Shown piece by piece: positions 25,193 to 33,255 of a stretch of 58,092 bases of DNA. The stretch covers positions 1-58,092 of the forward strand of contig JALFOM010000117.1 in assembly GCA_022782265.1 (NCBI GenBank), written 5' to 3'. Below the pieces are notes generated by a model. That model ran no database searches. It was not told where the DNA came from and was given only the letters and a program-made list of their open reading frames with translations. The position numbers and the translations under genes are program-made. This stretch comes from Clostridiales bacterium. Lineage in GTDB: Bacteria; Bacillota; Clostridia; Oscillospirales; Oscillospiraceae. Within the stretch, counting starts at the first letter, position 1, and every line of letters starts with the position of its first letter.

Positions 25193-25717
25193 TTAATCGG
25201 CATCCTTAAATACATCCCGGTTCACCCAGAAGTATTCCACACCGGAATACACCGTGGTGAGCAGGATTACTGCCGAACAAATTATGTTAACCAAATGGAC
25301 CGTGGGGAACAGCATCATCACGCACAGGCCCACCATGGTAGAGGCGGTTTTGATCTTGCCGGACCAGGCGGCGGCGATGACCCGGCTCTGCTCCACGGCG
25401 ATGAGCCGCAGGCCGGACACGGCAAATTCCCGGAAAAGCACAACGGCCACCACCCAGCCGGGCATCTGCCCGTTCTCGATGAAGAAGCACATGGCTGCCA
25501 GCACCAGCATTTTATCCGCCAGAGGATCCATAAATTTGCCGAAATTGGAGATCTGGTTGTAATGCCGGGCGATGTAGCCGTCGGCAAAGTCGGACAGGCA
25601 GGCAATGATGTAAACGGCAAGGGCCCAAATCATGTGGCCGGTGTAGGCCAGAACCAGAAATACGGGGATCAGAACCATACGGGCCATGGTTATTTTATTT
25701 GCGGTTGTTTTAAACAT
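25193..25717 (-). CDS. pgsA: CDP-diacylglycerol-glycerol-3-phosphate 3-phosphatidyltransferase
   Basis: 174 residues with several membrane helices and the CDP-alcohol phosphotransferase motif DGYIARHYNQISNFGKFMD followed by PLAD (D-G-x2-A-R-x8-G-x3-D-x3-D). It makes phosphatidylglycerophosphate, the first step to phosphatidylglycerol and cardiolipin. ATG 25717 (MFKTTANKITMAR) follows GAGGTGG and overlaps the end of rimO by a few bases. The rimO-pgsA neighbourhood is widely conserved in Firmicutes. Confidence 0.95.
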   Translation of the reverse strand: MFKTTANKITMARMVLIPVFLVLAYTGHMIWALAVYIIACLSDFADGYIARHYNQISNFGKFMDPLADKMLVLAAMCFFIENGQMPGWVVAVVLFREFAVSGLRLIAVEQSRVIAAAWSGKIKTASTMVGLCVMMLFPTVHLVNIICSAVILLTTVYSGVEYFWVNRDVFKDAD

Positions 25718-25724
25718 ATCCACC

Positions 25725-27041
25725 TCACACCTGTTCTCCGATGAGCAGTCCCTCATCGGTATCCGTGATCAATACGTCCACCATGTCGCCCTCTGCACAG
25801 TCACCGGAGAAGAGGACCAGGCCGTCGATGTCCGGGGAGTCGGCGTAGCTGCGGCCCACATGGTAGCCGGATTCTTCGTCGTAATATTCGTACAGGACCC
25901 TGATGGTCTTTCCCAAAAAGCTGTTGCAGTAGTCGTCCATGATGGGGGCCTGAAGCTCCATGATCAGATCGGCCCGGCGCTGGGCTTCACCTTCGTCCAC
26001 ATGGGGCATGGAGGCCGCCGGTGTGCCCTCCTCAGGGGAGAAGGGGAACACGCCCACCCGCTCGATACGGGCCTCCTTCAAAAATTCGCACAGCTCCTCA
26101 AATTCCGCCTCCCCCTCGCCGGGCAGACCGGAGATCAGACTGGTGCGCAGCACCAGACCGGGGATGCGCTCTCTCAGGGTCTTGAAAAGGCTTCGGATCT
26201 CCCCGCCGGTGCCCCGGCGGTTCATGGCCTTCAGGATGCCGTCGTTGATATGCTGGATGGGGATATCCAGATATTTGACGATCTTGTCATTGGCGGCGAT
26301 CTCATCAATCAGCTCGTCGTCGAACTGGTCGGGGTACAGGTAGTGGAGACGGATCCACTCTATCCCCTCGATTTTGGCCAGCTCACGGCACAGGGCGGCA
26401 AGGCTCCGCTTACCGTACAGGTCGGTGCCGTAGCGGGTAATGTCCTGGGCGATGACGATCAGTTCCTTCACCCCGTGGGCGGCCAGATCGTTTGCCTCCT
26501 CCAATATATTCTCCATGCTCCGGGAGCGGTAACGGCCCCGGATATAGGGGATGGCACAGAAAGCGCAGAAATTGTTGCAGCCCTCCGCGATTCTGAGATA
26601 GGCCCAGGCGGGGCCGGTGGAGACCACTCTGGGGATCTCGTCCACCGGGGCGCTGTTGCTGCCGAACAGGCTCAGATTCCGGCCCTCCATCACGGTGTTG
26701 GCCGCCGCCACGATGTCCTTGAAATTGCCCACGCCCAGAACGGCGTCGATCTCCGGCAGTTCGCTTAAAATGCTGTCCTTATAGCGCTCGGCCAGACAGC
26801 CGGTGACGATCAGTCCGCCCAGCTTGCCCTGCTTTTTCAGCTCTGCCAGCTCCAATATGTTGTCGATGGCCTCGGTCTTGGCCGCGTCGATAAAGCCGCA
26901 GGTGTTCACGATGGCAAGGTCCGCGCCCTCGGCCTCCGGCACCAGGCTAAAGCCCGCTTCGCTCATCAGATACAGCATCTGTTCGCTGTTGACAAGGTTC
27001 TTGGCACAGCCAAGGGAGATCATTGCAAAGGTTTTTTCCAT
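25725..27041 (-). CDS. rimO: Ribosomal protein uS12 (S12) methylthiotransferase RimO
   Basis: About 438 residues. The N-terminal UPF0004 domain supplies Cys12, Cys48 and Cys82 for one 4Fe-4S cluster; the radical SAM triad is Cys155-x3-Cys159-x2-Cys162 (CNNFCAFC); a TRAM domain ends the protein. It adds a methylthio group to an aspartate of S12; the SLGCAKNLVNSE start separates it from MiaB. ATG 27041 with GAGGA six bases away is preferred to ATG 27047. It overlaps the recX stop. Confidence 0.94.
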   Translation of the reverse strand: MEKTFAMISLGCAKNLVNSEQMLYLMSEAGFSLVPEAEGADLAIVNTCGFIDAAKTEAIDNILELAELKKQGKLGGLIVTGCLAERYKDSILSELPEIDAVLGVGNFKDIVAAANTVMEGRNLSLFGSNSAPVDEIPRVVSTGPAWAYLRIAEGCNNFCAFCAIPYIRGRYRSRSMENILEEANDLAAHGVKELIVIAQDITRYGTDLYGKRSLAALCRELAKIEGIEWIRLHYLYPDQFDDELIDEIAANDKIVKYLDIPIQHINDGILKAMNRRGTGGEIRSLFKTLRERIPGLVLRTSLISGLPGEGEAEFEELCEFLKEARIERVGVFPFSPEEGTPAASMPHVDEGEAQRRADLIMELQAPIMDDYCNSFLGKTIRVLYEYYDEESGYHVGRSYADSPDIDGLVLFSGDCAEGDMVDVLITDTDEGLLIGEQV

Positions 27042-27043
27042 AT

Positions 27044-27664
27044 TCATTCCTCGGTTTCCGCGTTAAAGCGCCGCAGTGCGGAGCGGATCTCCTCCCAGGA
27101 GTAGCCCCGGCGGCAAAGGGCCGCGCTGACTTTGCGTATCTGGTCCCGGTCCTCCGGGTCCGTGAGCCGGGCAGCGATGAAGCGGTCCAGCTTGTCCGTA
27201 TTTTCAGGCATGGCCTGAATCGTATCGTCCCACAGCTCCCGGTCTACACCCCGGCGGGACAGCTCCGCCCGCACCCTGCCCGGGCCGTAGCCCTTGGCGG
27301 CGTAGTGGCGGGCCACCGCGGCGGCGTAGCTTTCGTCGTCCAGAAAGCCCTTTTCCCGGAGCCAGCGGGCACAGTCTGCCGCCGTCTCCTGGTCCTCACC
27401 CTTGCGGATAAGCTTGTCCACAAGCTCCTTTTCCGACATGGGCCGGCGGGAGAGCAGCTCCATGGCCCGGTTTCGGGCCAGAGCGGAAGCGGAGGCGGCG
27501 CGAAGCGCTTTCAGCTCATCCCCGTCCAGCTCCCGGCCGGAGTAAAGCCGCAGGTCGGTGATCACGTTCAGCGTGGTTTTGATCTCCTCCCCGCCGCAGA
27601 GCGTGACCGTCACCCGTCCGGGAGAGGTCTGCCGCAGGGCGGAGACGATAAATGTGTTTTCCAT
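27044..27664 (-). CDS. recX: Regulatory protein RecX
   Basis: 206 residues made of three-helix repeats: ALARNRAMELLSRRPMSEKE, LREKGFLDDESYAAAVARHY, KGYGPGRVRAELSRRGV. RecX caps or disassembles RecA filaments. The N-terminal extension of about 60 residues is predicted beta-rich, as in other Firmicutes RecX. It follows recA by 19 bases, so the two are probably co-transcribed. Confidence 0.93.
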   Translation of the reverse strand: MENTFIVSALRQTSPGRVTVTLCGGEEIKTTLNVITDLRLYSGRELDGDELKALRAASASALARNRAMELLSRRPMSEKELVDKLIRKGEDQETAADCARWLREKGFLDDESYAAAVARHYAAKGYGPGRVRAELSRRGVDRELWDDTIQAMPENTDKLDRFIAARLTDPEDRDQIRKVSAALCRRGYSWEEIRSALRRFNAETEE

Positions 27665-27683
27665 GAATTAAAGGGAGCGCTTC

Positions 27684-28787
27684 TCAGCCCTCGTCAAAGT
27701 CCGCCGCGGTCACGTCCACGGCCCGGCCGGAGACCTGGGCGGCCTTCTTGGCCTGGGGGCTCAAAAGCTCGGTGGAGCGGGCGCGGATCTGCTTTTCGAT
27801 GTCGTCGCTGACCTGGGGATTGGCCAGAAGGTACTCCTTCACGGCCTCCTTGCCCTGGAGACGCTGGCCGTTGACGGTGAACCAGGCGCCGCCCTTGTCG
27901 ATGATCTCCAGCTTGACGGCCAGGTCGATGATCTCGCTGACCTTGGAGATGCCCTCGCCGTACATGATGTCAAACTCCGCCTCCCGGAAGGGGGGAGCCA
28001 CCTTGTTCTTCACGACCTTGGCCCGGGTGCGGTTGCCCACCATCTCGCCGCCCACCTTCAGGGTCTCTATGCGGCGCACGTCAATGCGGACGGAGGCATA
28101 GTACTTCAATGCCAGACCGCCGGGGGTGGTCTCCGGGTTGCCGTACATGACGCCGATCTTCTGGCGCAGCTGGTTGATGAAGATGACGGTGCAGTTATTC
28201 TTGGAGATGGCGCCGGCCAGACGGCGCATGGCCTGGGACATGAGACGGGCCAGCATACCCACCACCGTGTCGCCTACCTCGCCTTCCAGCTCGGCTCTGG
28301 GGATCAGGGCGGCCACGGAGTCCACCACCAGCACGTCGATGGCGCCGGAGCGGACCAGAGACTCGGCAATGTCCAGAGCCTGCTCGCCGGTGTCCGGCTG
28401 GGAGATCAGCAGACTGTCGATATCCACGCCCAGCGCCCGGGCATAGGCCGGCTCAAGAGCGTGCTCCACGTCGATGTACGCGGCCTCGCCGCCGTTTTTC
28501 TGGGCGGAGGCCACAATGTGCAGGGCCAGGGTGGTTTTACCGGAAGCCTCAGGCCCGTAAATCTCCACAATACGTCCTCTGGGGACGCCGCCGATGCCCA
28601 GGGCCAGGTCAAGGGACAGGGAACCGGTGGAGAGAGACTCCACATTCACGGGGATGTCGTCTCCCAGACGCATGATGGTGCCCTTGCCGTAGTCCTTCTC
28701 AATCTTGGCAATGGCGGTCTCCAGCGCCTTTTTCTTGTCGCTGTTTGCCGGGGCGACGGTCGCAGGAACCTTTTTCTTCTCTGCCAT
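27684..28787 (-). CDS. recA: Recombinase RecA
   Basis: 367 residues. Walker [10 protein letters not shown], the core signature [19 protein letters not shown], the L1/L2 regions and the C-terminal acidic tail are all present. It forms filaments on ssDNA for homologous recombination and SOS co-protease activity. GGAG lies upstream of the ATG. No Firmicutes LexA box (GAAC-N4-GTTC) is visible in the leader; four 14-bp tandem repeats occupy it instead. Confidence 0.98.
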   Translation of the reverse strand: MAEKKKVPATVAPANSDKKKALETAIAKIEKDYGKGTIMRLGDDIPVNVESLSTGSLSLDLALGIGGVPRGRIVEIYGPEASGKTTLALHIVASAQKNGGEAAYIDVEHALEPAYARALGVDIDSLLISQPDTGEQALDIAESLVRSGAIDVLVVDSVAALIPRAELEGEVGDTVVGMLARLMSQAMRRLAGAISKNNCTVIFINQLRQKIGVMYGNPETTPGGLALKYYASVRIDVRRIETLKVGGEMVGNRTRAKVVKNKVAPPFREAEFDIMYGEGISKVSEIIDLAVKLEIIDKGGAWFTVNGQRLQGKEAVKEYLLANPQVSDDIEKQIRARSTELLSPQAKKAAQVSGRAVDVTAADFDEG

Positions 28788-28808
28788 ATTGTTTACTCCT
28801 TCACTGAT

Positions 28809-28864
28809 AAGGTTGACATAAGTTTATTAACATAATTTGATTAACGTAACTTTGTTTACATAAT
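28809..28864. promoter_or_regulatory. Four tandem 14-bp repeats upstream of recA
   Basis: Plus-strand units at 28809, 28823, 28837 and 28851 read AAGGTTGACATAAG, TTTATTAACATAAT, TTGATTAACGTAAC and TTTGTTTACATAAT: a strict 14-base period with core TTAACATAA. They fill the prmC-recA gap and overlap the prmC stop codon. They could be operator sites or simply a repeated promoter region. Confidence 0.6.
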
Positions 28865-29710
28865 TCCAATAACCACCCGTTCAACACCCAGGGTGTCCAG
28901 CCTGGTGCTGACGGAGCGGAAGCCGCCGGCAAGGAGCATCTCCTTCACCGGCTCGGCCTGGCCTTCGCCCACCTCGAACAGCAGCGCGCCGCCGCTGCGG
29001 AGCAGGGCCTTCCAGTATTTGATGATGGCCTTGTAGAATTTCAGGCCGTCCGGTCCGCCGTCCAGGGCCCAGATGGGCTCAAAATCCCGGACGGAGGGGT
29101 CCAGGGTCATGATCTCGTCGCTGGCGATATAGGGCGGGTTGGAGATAATCATGTCAAACTGGCCCATGCTCAGCGGGGGAGAGGCGGTGGCGTCCGCCTG
29201 GACGCAGATGGCCCGGGAGCTGAGCCGGTTGGTGGCGATATTTTTGCGGCAGATCTCCAGGGCGCTGGCGCTGATGTCCACAGCCACCAGCCGGGTGGCG
29301 GGCAGCTCATGGCCGATGGCGCAGGTGATGCAGCCGCTGCCGCAGCAGAGATCCAGTATCCGTGCGTCCATCTGGCGGCCGGTCAGCAGCTCCTTGGCGG
29401 TGTCCACCAGCAGCTCCGTGTCCATCCGGGGGATGAGCACGTCGGGGGTCACGGTCATGGGCAGGCCGTAAAACTCCCATGCGCCGGTGATATAGGCCAC
29501 CGGCTCCCCGGAGAGACGGCGGCGGGTCAGCTCCTCCGCCTTCTGCTCCACCCCGGCGGTGGTGTACAGGGAGATATCCCGCAGCAGCTCCTGCACGCTT
29601 TTGCCCGCGGCAGTGGCCACCAGCAGCCGGGCTTCCAGATTGTAGCCCTCCACGCCGTGAGCGCGCAGGGCGTTTCGGGTGGAAAGATAGATGTCGTTAT
29701 AAGTTCTCAA
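28856..29710 (-). CDS. prmC: Peptide chain release factor N5-glutamine methyltransferase PrmC
   Basis: 284 residues: an N-terminal helical release-factor-binding domain, SAM motif DLCCGSGCITCAIG and the catalytic NPPY (MIISNPPYIA). It methylates the GGQ glutamine of RF1/RF2. In many Firmicutes it follows prfA; here it follows a DUF1385 gene, an arrangement also seen in Clostridia. It leads into recA. Confidence 0.94.
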   Translation of the reverse strand: MRTYNDIYLSTRNALRAHGVEGYNLEARLLVATAAGKSVQELLRDISLYTTAGVEQKAEELTRRRLSGEPVAYITGAWEFYGLPMTVTPDVLIPRMDTELLVDTAKELLTGRQMDARILDLCCGSGCITCAIGHELPATRLVAVDISASALEICRKNIATNRLSSRAICVQADATASPPLSMGQFDMIISNPPYIASDEIMTLDPSVRDFEPIWALDGGPDGLKFYKAIIKYWKALLRSGGALLFEVGEGQAEPVKEMLLAGGFRSVSTRLDTLGVERVVIGIM

Positions 29711-29726
29711 AGCTCCTTGTCCTCAC

Positions 29727-30674
29727 TTACCAGGCGTCGCTGCCCTTTTCTTCCGGGATTACCAGCTCCATGGCGCGGATGGCGCACTCGATCATGGAGT
29801 CGTCAGGTTCGTTGGTGGTCATGTGCTGGAGCCACTTGCCCGGGGCGGACAAAATAGCGGACAGCCAGTTGTCGTGCCGGCCGCACCAGCGGTTGATCTC
29901 ATAGCTGATGCCCACCACCACAGGCAGCAGCAGCAGATGGCAGCCCATGCGGGCGAAGGTGTTGTCCAGGCGGACAACGGCGTTGACCAGAATGCTCACC
30001 ACGACCACCACCAGCAGGAAGCTGGTGCCGCAGCGGGGGTGGAAACGGGATTCCTCCCGCACGTTCTCCACCGTCAGGGGCTTGCCGTGCTCGTAGCAGA
30101 AGATGGTCTTGTGCTCCGCTCCGTGGTAGGAGAACAGGCGCTTGATGTCGCTCATACAGCAGCAGAGACGCATATATAAAAGGAGGATGACCACGCGCAG
30201 CAGACCCTCGGACAGGTTGCGCACCAGATAGCTCTGGGTCAGGGGCTTGATCAGCCCCACGATGAAGGCAGGCAGAAACACAAACAGCAGCACCGCCAGG
30301 GCGATGCCCATGGCCACCGCCACGCCGATAATGAGCTTCTGGGCCTTATCCTCCGGGAAATGCTTTTCGATCCACTGATCCAGCTTGTCCGGCTCGCCCT
30401 GCTCCTCCATGGGCACCAGCTCCGCCGAGTAGGTCAGAGCCTGCATACCCTTGACCATGGAGTCCAGGAAGGTGGCGCAGCCCCGGATAAAGGGCCAGCC
30501 CAGAATGGGGTATTTGTCTTTGATGAATTTCAGTTCCTCCGTCTTTTCCACAAGCCCGTCCTGGGTGCGGCAGACGATGGCCTGCTTTTTGGGGCCGCGC
30601 ATCAATATGCCCTCGATCAGGGCCTGACCGCCTATGGAAGTGCGGAAACAACAGGATTTTGCTTTATCTGCCAT
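29727..30674 (-). CDS. DUF1385 (YqhQ-like) membrane protein
   Basis: 315 residues. The conserved N-terminus SIGGQALIEGILMRGPKKQA, the RGCATFLDSMVKGMQAL region and the central SYHGAEHKTIFCYEHG followed by RFHPRCGTSF are hallmarks of DUF1385. Four or five membrane helices lie between and after them. The family is conserved, frequently beside prmC/prfA, and of unknown biochemical function; His/Glu/Cys conservation suggests metal binding. ATG 30674 follows CGGAGAA and overlaps the kinase gene by 11 bases, so translation may be coupled. Confidence 0.88.
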   Translation of the reverse strand: MADKAKSCCFRTSIGGQALIEGILMRGPKKQAIVCRTQDGLVEKTEELKFIKDKYPILGWPFIRGCATFLDSMVKGMQALTYSAELVPMEEQGEPDKLDQWIEKHFPEDKAQKLIIGVAVAMGIALAVLLFVFLPAFIVGLIKPLTQSYLVRNLSEGLLRVVILLLYMRLCCCMSDIKRLFSYHGAEHKTIFCYEHGKPLTVENVREESRFHPRCGTSFLLVVVVVSILVNAVVRLDNTFARMGCHLLLLPVVVGISYEINRWCGRHDNWLSAILSAPGKWLQHMTTNEPDDSMIECAIRAMELVIPEEKGSDAW

Positions 30675-31671
30675 GATTTTCTCCGTTCTGCTGAGGTAAA
30701 AGAATGGTGACCAGACAGCCGCCGCCGTCAGCGCTTTCAATATTCAGCTCTCCGCCGTGGCGGGTGACGATCTCATCACATACGGAAAGACCGATGCCGG
30801 TGCCCCGGTTTTTGGAGCTGCCCTTGTAGAATTTCTCCTTCACATGGGGAAGCTCGCCCTTGGGAATGCCGTGGCCGTAGTCGCGGATGGCGATGTGAAC
30901 GCCCTGGGCGTCGCTGCTGATGGACACGTCCACCTTGCCGCCGTCGCCGCCGTGCTTGGCGGCGTTGTCCAGCAGGTTCAGAAATACCTGCTTCAGCCGC
31001 TCCGGGTCGCCGGGGATCAATGGGATCTCGGCGGGAGGGGCGGTATAGTTGAGCTCGATACCGGCCTGCTTCATCAGCTCCCCATAGGTAAAGAGGGCGT
31101 CCTCCAGCTCGGCGGCAATGTCGATAAGCTCAATGCGCAGGTTGAAGCGCCCGTCCTGAATCCGGGCAAACTCCAGCATCTCCGACACCATGCCCGTGAG
31201 CCTTTCCGCCTCCTTTGAAATAATGTGTATGCCCCGGAGGGAATCGCCCTGAACGGCAGAGTCAAAGGCGATGGTTTCTGCCCAGCCCTCGATGGCGGTC
31301 AGGGGCGTCCGCAGCTCGTGGGACACCTGGGAGATAAATTCCGTGCGGGATTTTTCCGCCATGGCCACCTTTTCGGACATGATGTTCATCTCGCCGGCCA
31401 GACGGCCGATCTCGTTTTCCGACTTGCTCTCGATCTTTACGCCGTAGCTGCCCTGGGCAATGCGCCGGGCCACATTGGTCAGCTCCTCAATAGGCTCCGC
31501 CACACAGCGGTGAAACCACAGGTTCAGCAGGATGATGTATACGCAGACCGCCGCCATCATCACCACGGCCCAGACTGTCCAGCCCCGGACGGCGAAAAAC
31601 ACGCCCAGAAGCAGCAGCACAAGAGCAAGCGCGCCTGAGAGAAGAAGCTGTGTCTTTAAATTTTTGAACAT
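30664..31671 (-). CDS. Two-component sensor histidine kinase
   Basis: 335 residues. Two N-terminal membrane helices (about 9-28 and 32-52) with almost no extracellular loop are followed by HAMP (about 55-107), HisKA with His118 (SQVSHELRTPLTAIEGW) and HATPase_c (N-box LLDNAAKHGG, G-box GTGIGLSVC). The tiny external region suggests it senses membrane state or a partner. It is encoded 27 bases after its response regulator. Confidence 0.94.
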   Translation of the reverse strand: MFKNLKTQLLLSGALALVLLLLGVFFAVRGWTVWAVVMMAAVCVYIILLNLWFHRCVAEPIEELTNVARRIAQGSYGVKIESKSENEIGRLAGEMNIMSEKVAMAEKSRTEFISQVSHELRTPLTAIEGWAETIAFDSAVQGDSLRGIHIISKEAERLTGMVSEMLEFARIQDGRFNLRIELIDIAAELEDALFTYGELMKQAGIELNYTAPPAEIPLIPGDPERLKQVFLNLLDNAAKHGGDGGKVDVSISSDAQGVHIAIRDYGHGIPKGELPHVKEKFYKGSSKNRGTGIGLSVCDEIVTRHGGELNIESADGGGCLVTILLPQQNGENHGR

Positions 31672-31698
31672 GAAATGCTACTTCCTAAAATTACAATA

Positions 31699-32388
31699 TT
31701 AATATCCCCATTTATAACCGTAGCCCCAGACGGTGGTGATATACTCCGGCTCGGTGGGGTCGCTCTCGATCTTGATGCGAAGCCTGCGGATATTCACGTC
31801 CACGGTTTTCAGCTCGCCCTTGAAATCGTTGCCCCAGACGGCGGTGAGAATGTCCTCCCTGGACATGGCCTTGCCCGGGTTTTCCATAAAGAGCTTGACC
31901 AGCAGATATTCGATCTGGGTCAGCTTCAGCCGCTGGCCGTCCTTTTCCAGGGTGCGGTTGCGGGTGTTCAGCAGGAAGGGGCCGCTGACAATCTCACTGG
32001 CGGCTTTCTCCTCCTCGTCCACGCCCAGACGCCGGATCAGGGCGTCCACACGGGCCGTCAGCTCGGCGGGGGAGAAGGGCTTGGTCACATAGTCGTCCGC
32101 GCCGGTCATCAGTCCGGTGACTTTGTCGATCTCCTGGGTCTTGGCGGTGAGCATGATGATCCCCATCTTGGAGCCGGTGGCGCGGATGCGGCGGCAGACC
32201 TCAAAGCCGTCGATATCCGGCAGCATCACGTCCAGCAGAGCAAGGCAGATGTCGGGATTGACCTTCAGCTTTTCCAGCGCCATCATCCCGTTTTCCGCCT
32301 CGATGGGTTCATATCCGCTGCGCTTCAGGTTGATGACCACAAAGCTGCGGATGTTGGACTCGTCTTCCAGAACAAGAATTTTTTTCAT
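31699..32388 (-). CDS. OmpR/PhoB-family response regulator
   Basis: 229 residues. Receiver domain with phosphoacceptor Asp53 (LALLDVMLPDIDGFEV) and Lys in VTKPFSPAEL, then a winged-helix DNA-binding domain ending TVDVNIRRLRIKIESDPTEP and YITTVWGYGYKW. It pairs with the kinase that follows. A 9-bp inverted repeat (GCTATGATA/TATCATAGC at 32438-32463) surrounds the TATAAT-like element of its promoter region and may be an autoregulatory site. Confidence 0.95.
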   Translation of the reverse strand: MKKILVLEDESNIRSFVVINLKRSGYEPIEAENGMMALEKLKVNPDICLALLDVMLPDIDGFEVCRRIRATGSKMGIIMLTAKTQEIDKVTGLMTGADDYVTKPFSPAELTARVDALIRRLGVDEEEKAASEIVSGPFLLNTRNRTLEKDGQRLKLTQIEYLLVKLFMENPGKAMSREDILTAVWGNDFKGELKTVDVNIRRLRIKIESDPTEPEYITTVWGYGYKWGY

Positions 32389-32593
32389 CTATATGAATCC
32401 CCTTTCTTCAAAGAGTCATTTTTTTCCGCATAGCAAGGCTATGATACTAAATTATATCATAGCTTTTACAAAATTGGTAGCTAAAGTTGCAAAAAAGAAT
32501 GAAATAAAAATGAAAAATGACAGAGCGCCTACAATCTACAAAAAATCCATGCCGCCCGGGGCAAAATAATTTTGAAAAACCGAAAAAGAAGGC
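32389..32593. other. AT-rich divergent intergenic region
   Basis: The region before the response-regulator gene and before feoA contains the inverted repeat at 32438-32463 and a minus-strand TATAAT inside it. No gene is seen. Confidence 0.5.
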
Positions 32594-32679
32594 TTGACAA
32601 AGCGCCATCAATGCGTTATGATGTGGATGGTTAGCGGGAGCTAACTTTTTGCAGAGCTATCGGTTAGCTTGGGCTAACC
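32594..32679 (+). promoter_or_regulatory. feo promoter with two iron-box-like operators
   Basis: TTGACA (32594-32599), a 17-base spacer and TATGAT (32617-32622). GTTAGCGGGAGCTAAC (32630-32645) lies on the expected start point, and GGTTAGCTTGGGCTAACC (32662-32679) follows. The half-site GGTTAGC/GCTAACC matches the DtxR/IdeR iron-box pattern (TTAGGTTAGGCTAACCTAA). Iron-dependent repression is therefore a strong inference; the regulator itself is not in the window. Confidence 0.75.
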
Positions 32680-32705
32680 ATAAAATCCGTAAAGAGGGTG
32701 TGGTA

Positions 32706-32918
32706 ATGATGCCGCTTACATTTGCTGACGCCGGAGAAGAACTGGTGATCAAAAAGATCGGTGGAAAGCCGGAGGTCAAAAAGCATCTGGAAAACCTGGG
32801 CTTTGTTGTGGGCTCGGGCGTGTCTGTGATCAATACCATGGGGGGCAATGTCATCGTCAAGGTGAAGGAGGCCCGCGTGGCGATCAGTAAGGAAATGGCA
32901 CAAAAGATCATGGTTTAA
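32706..32918 (+). CDS. feoA: Ferrous iron transport protein A
   Basis: 70 residues, an SH3-like FeoA domain (MPLTFADAGEELVIKKIGGK ... GSGVSVINTMGGNVIVKVKE). FeoA is a cytosolic partner that supports FeoB. The ATG at 32706 has AAAGAGGG seven bases upstream; upstream in-frame codons lie over the operator. A second feoA follows. Confidence 0.9.
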   Translation: MMPLTFADAGEELVIKKIGGKPEVKKHLENLGFVVGSGVSVINTMGGNVIVKVKEARVAISKEMAQKIMV

Positions 32919-32951
32919 ATTTACTCACTATTATATAAGGAGGAAAGAGGC

Positions 32952-33173
32952 ATGAAAACGCTCCGTCAGGCAAAGATCGGCGAGACCGTGAAAGTGGTAA
33001 AGCTCCATGGGGAGGGCGCGGTAAAGCGCCGCATCATGGATATGGGCATCACCAAAGGCGTGGAGGTCTTTATCCGCAAGGCAGCTCCCCTGGGCGATCC
33101 TGTGGAGGTCAATGTCCGCGGCTATGAGCTGTCCCTGCGCAAGGCCGACGCCGACATGATCGAGGTCGAGTAA
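32952..33173 (+). CDS. feoA: Second FeoA domain protein
   Basis: 73 residues, also a stand-alone SH3-like FeoA domain, with the more canonical KRRIMDMGITKGVEVFIRKA and PLGDPVEVNVRGYELSLRK. It differs clearly from the first copy. Two feoA genes before feoB are common in Clostridia. AAGGAGG precedes the ATG. Confidence 0.92.
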   Translation: MKTLRQAKIGETVKVVKLHGEGAVKRRIMDMGITKGVEVFIRKAAPLGDPVEVNVRGYELSLRKADADMIEVE

Positions 33174-33221
33174 GAAGCAAATCAACCCCGGGGCCGCCGC
33201 CCCATATTTATTTCGTTTTGA

Positions 33222-33237
33222 GTTAGCATAAGCTAAC
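33222..33237 (+). promoter_or_regulatory. Third iron-box-like palindrome, before feoB
   Basis: GTTAGCATAAGCTAAC has the same half-sites as the two operators before feoA, placed between feoA2 and the feoB ribosome-binding site. It suggests a second iron-controlled entry point. Confidence 0.65.
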
Positions 33238-33255
33238 GAAAGGAGAGGAACCCAA

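Noticed and set aside
28788-28856. LexA/SOS box before recA
   Set aside because: No GAAC-N4-GTTC or close variant was found on either strand.
28809-28864. CRISPR array
   Set aside because: Units are 14 bp and directly adjacent without spacers, and no cas genes are present.
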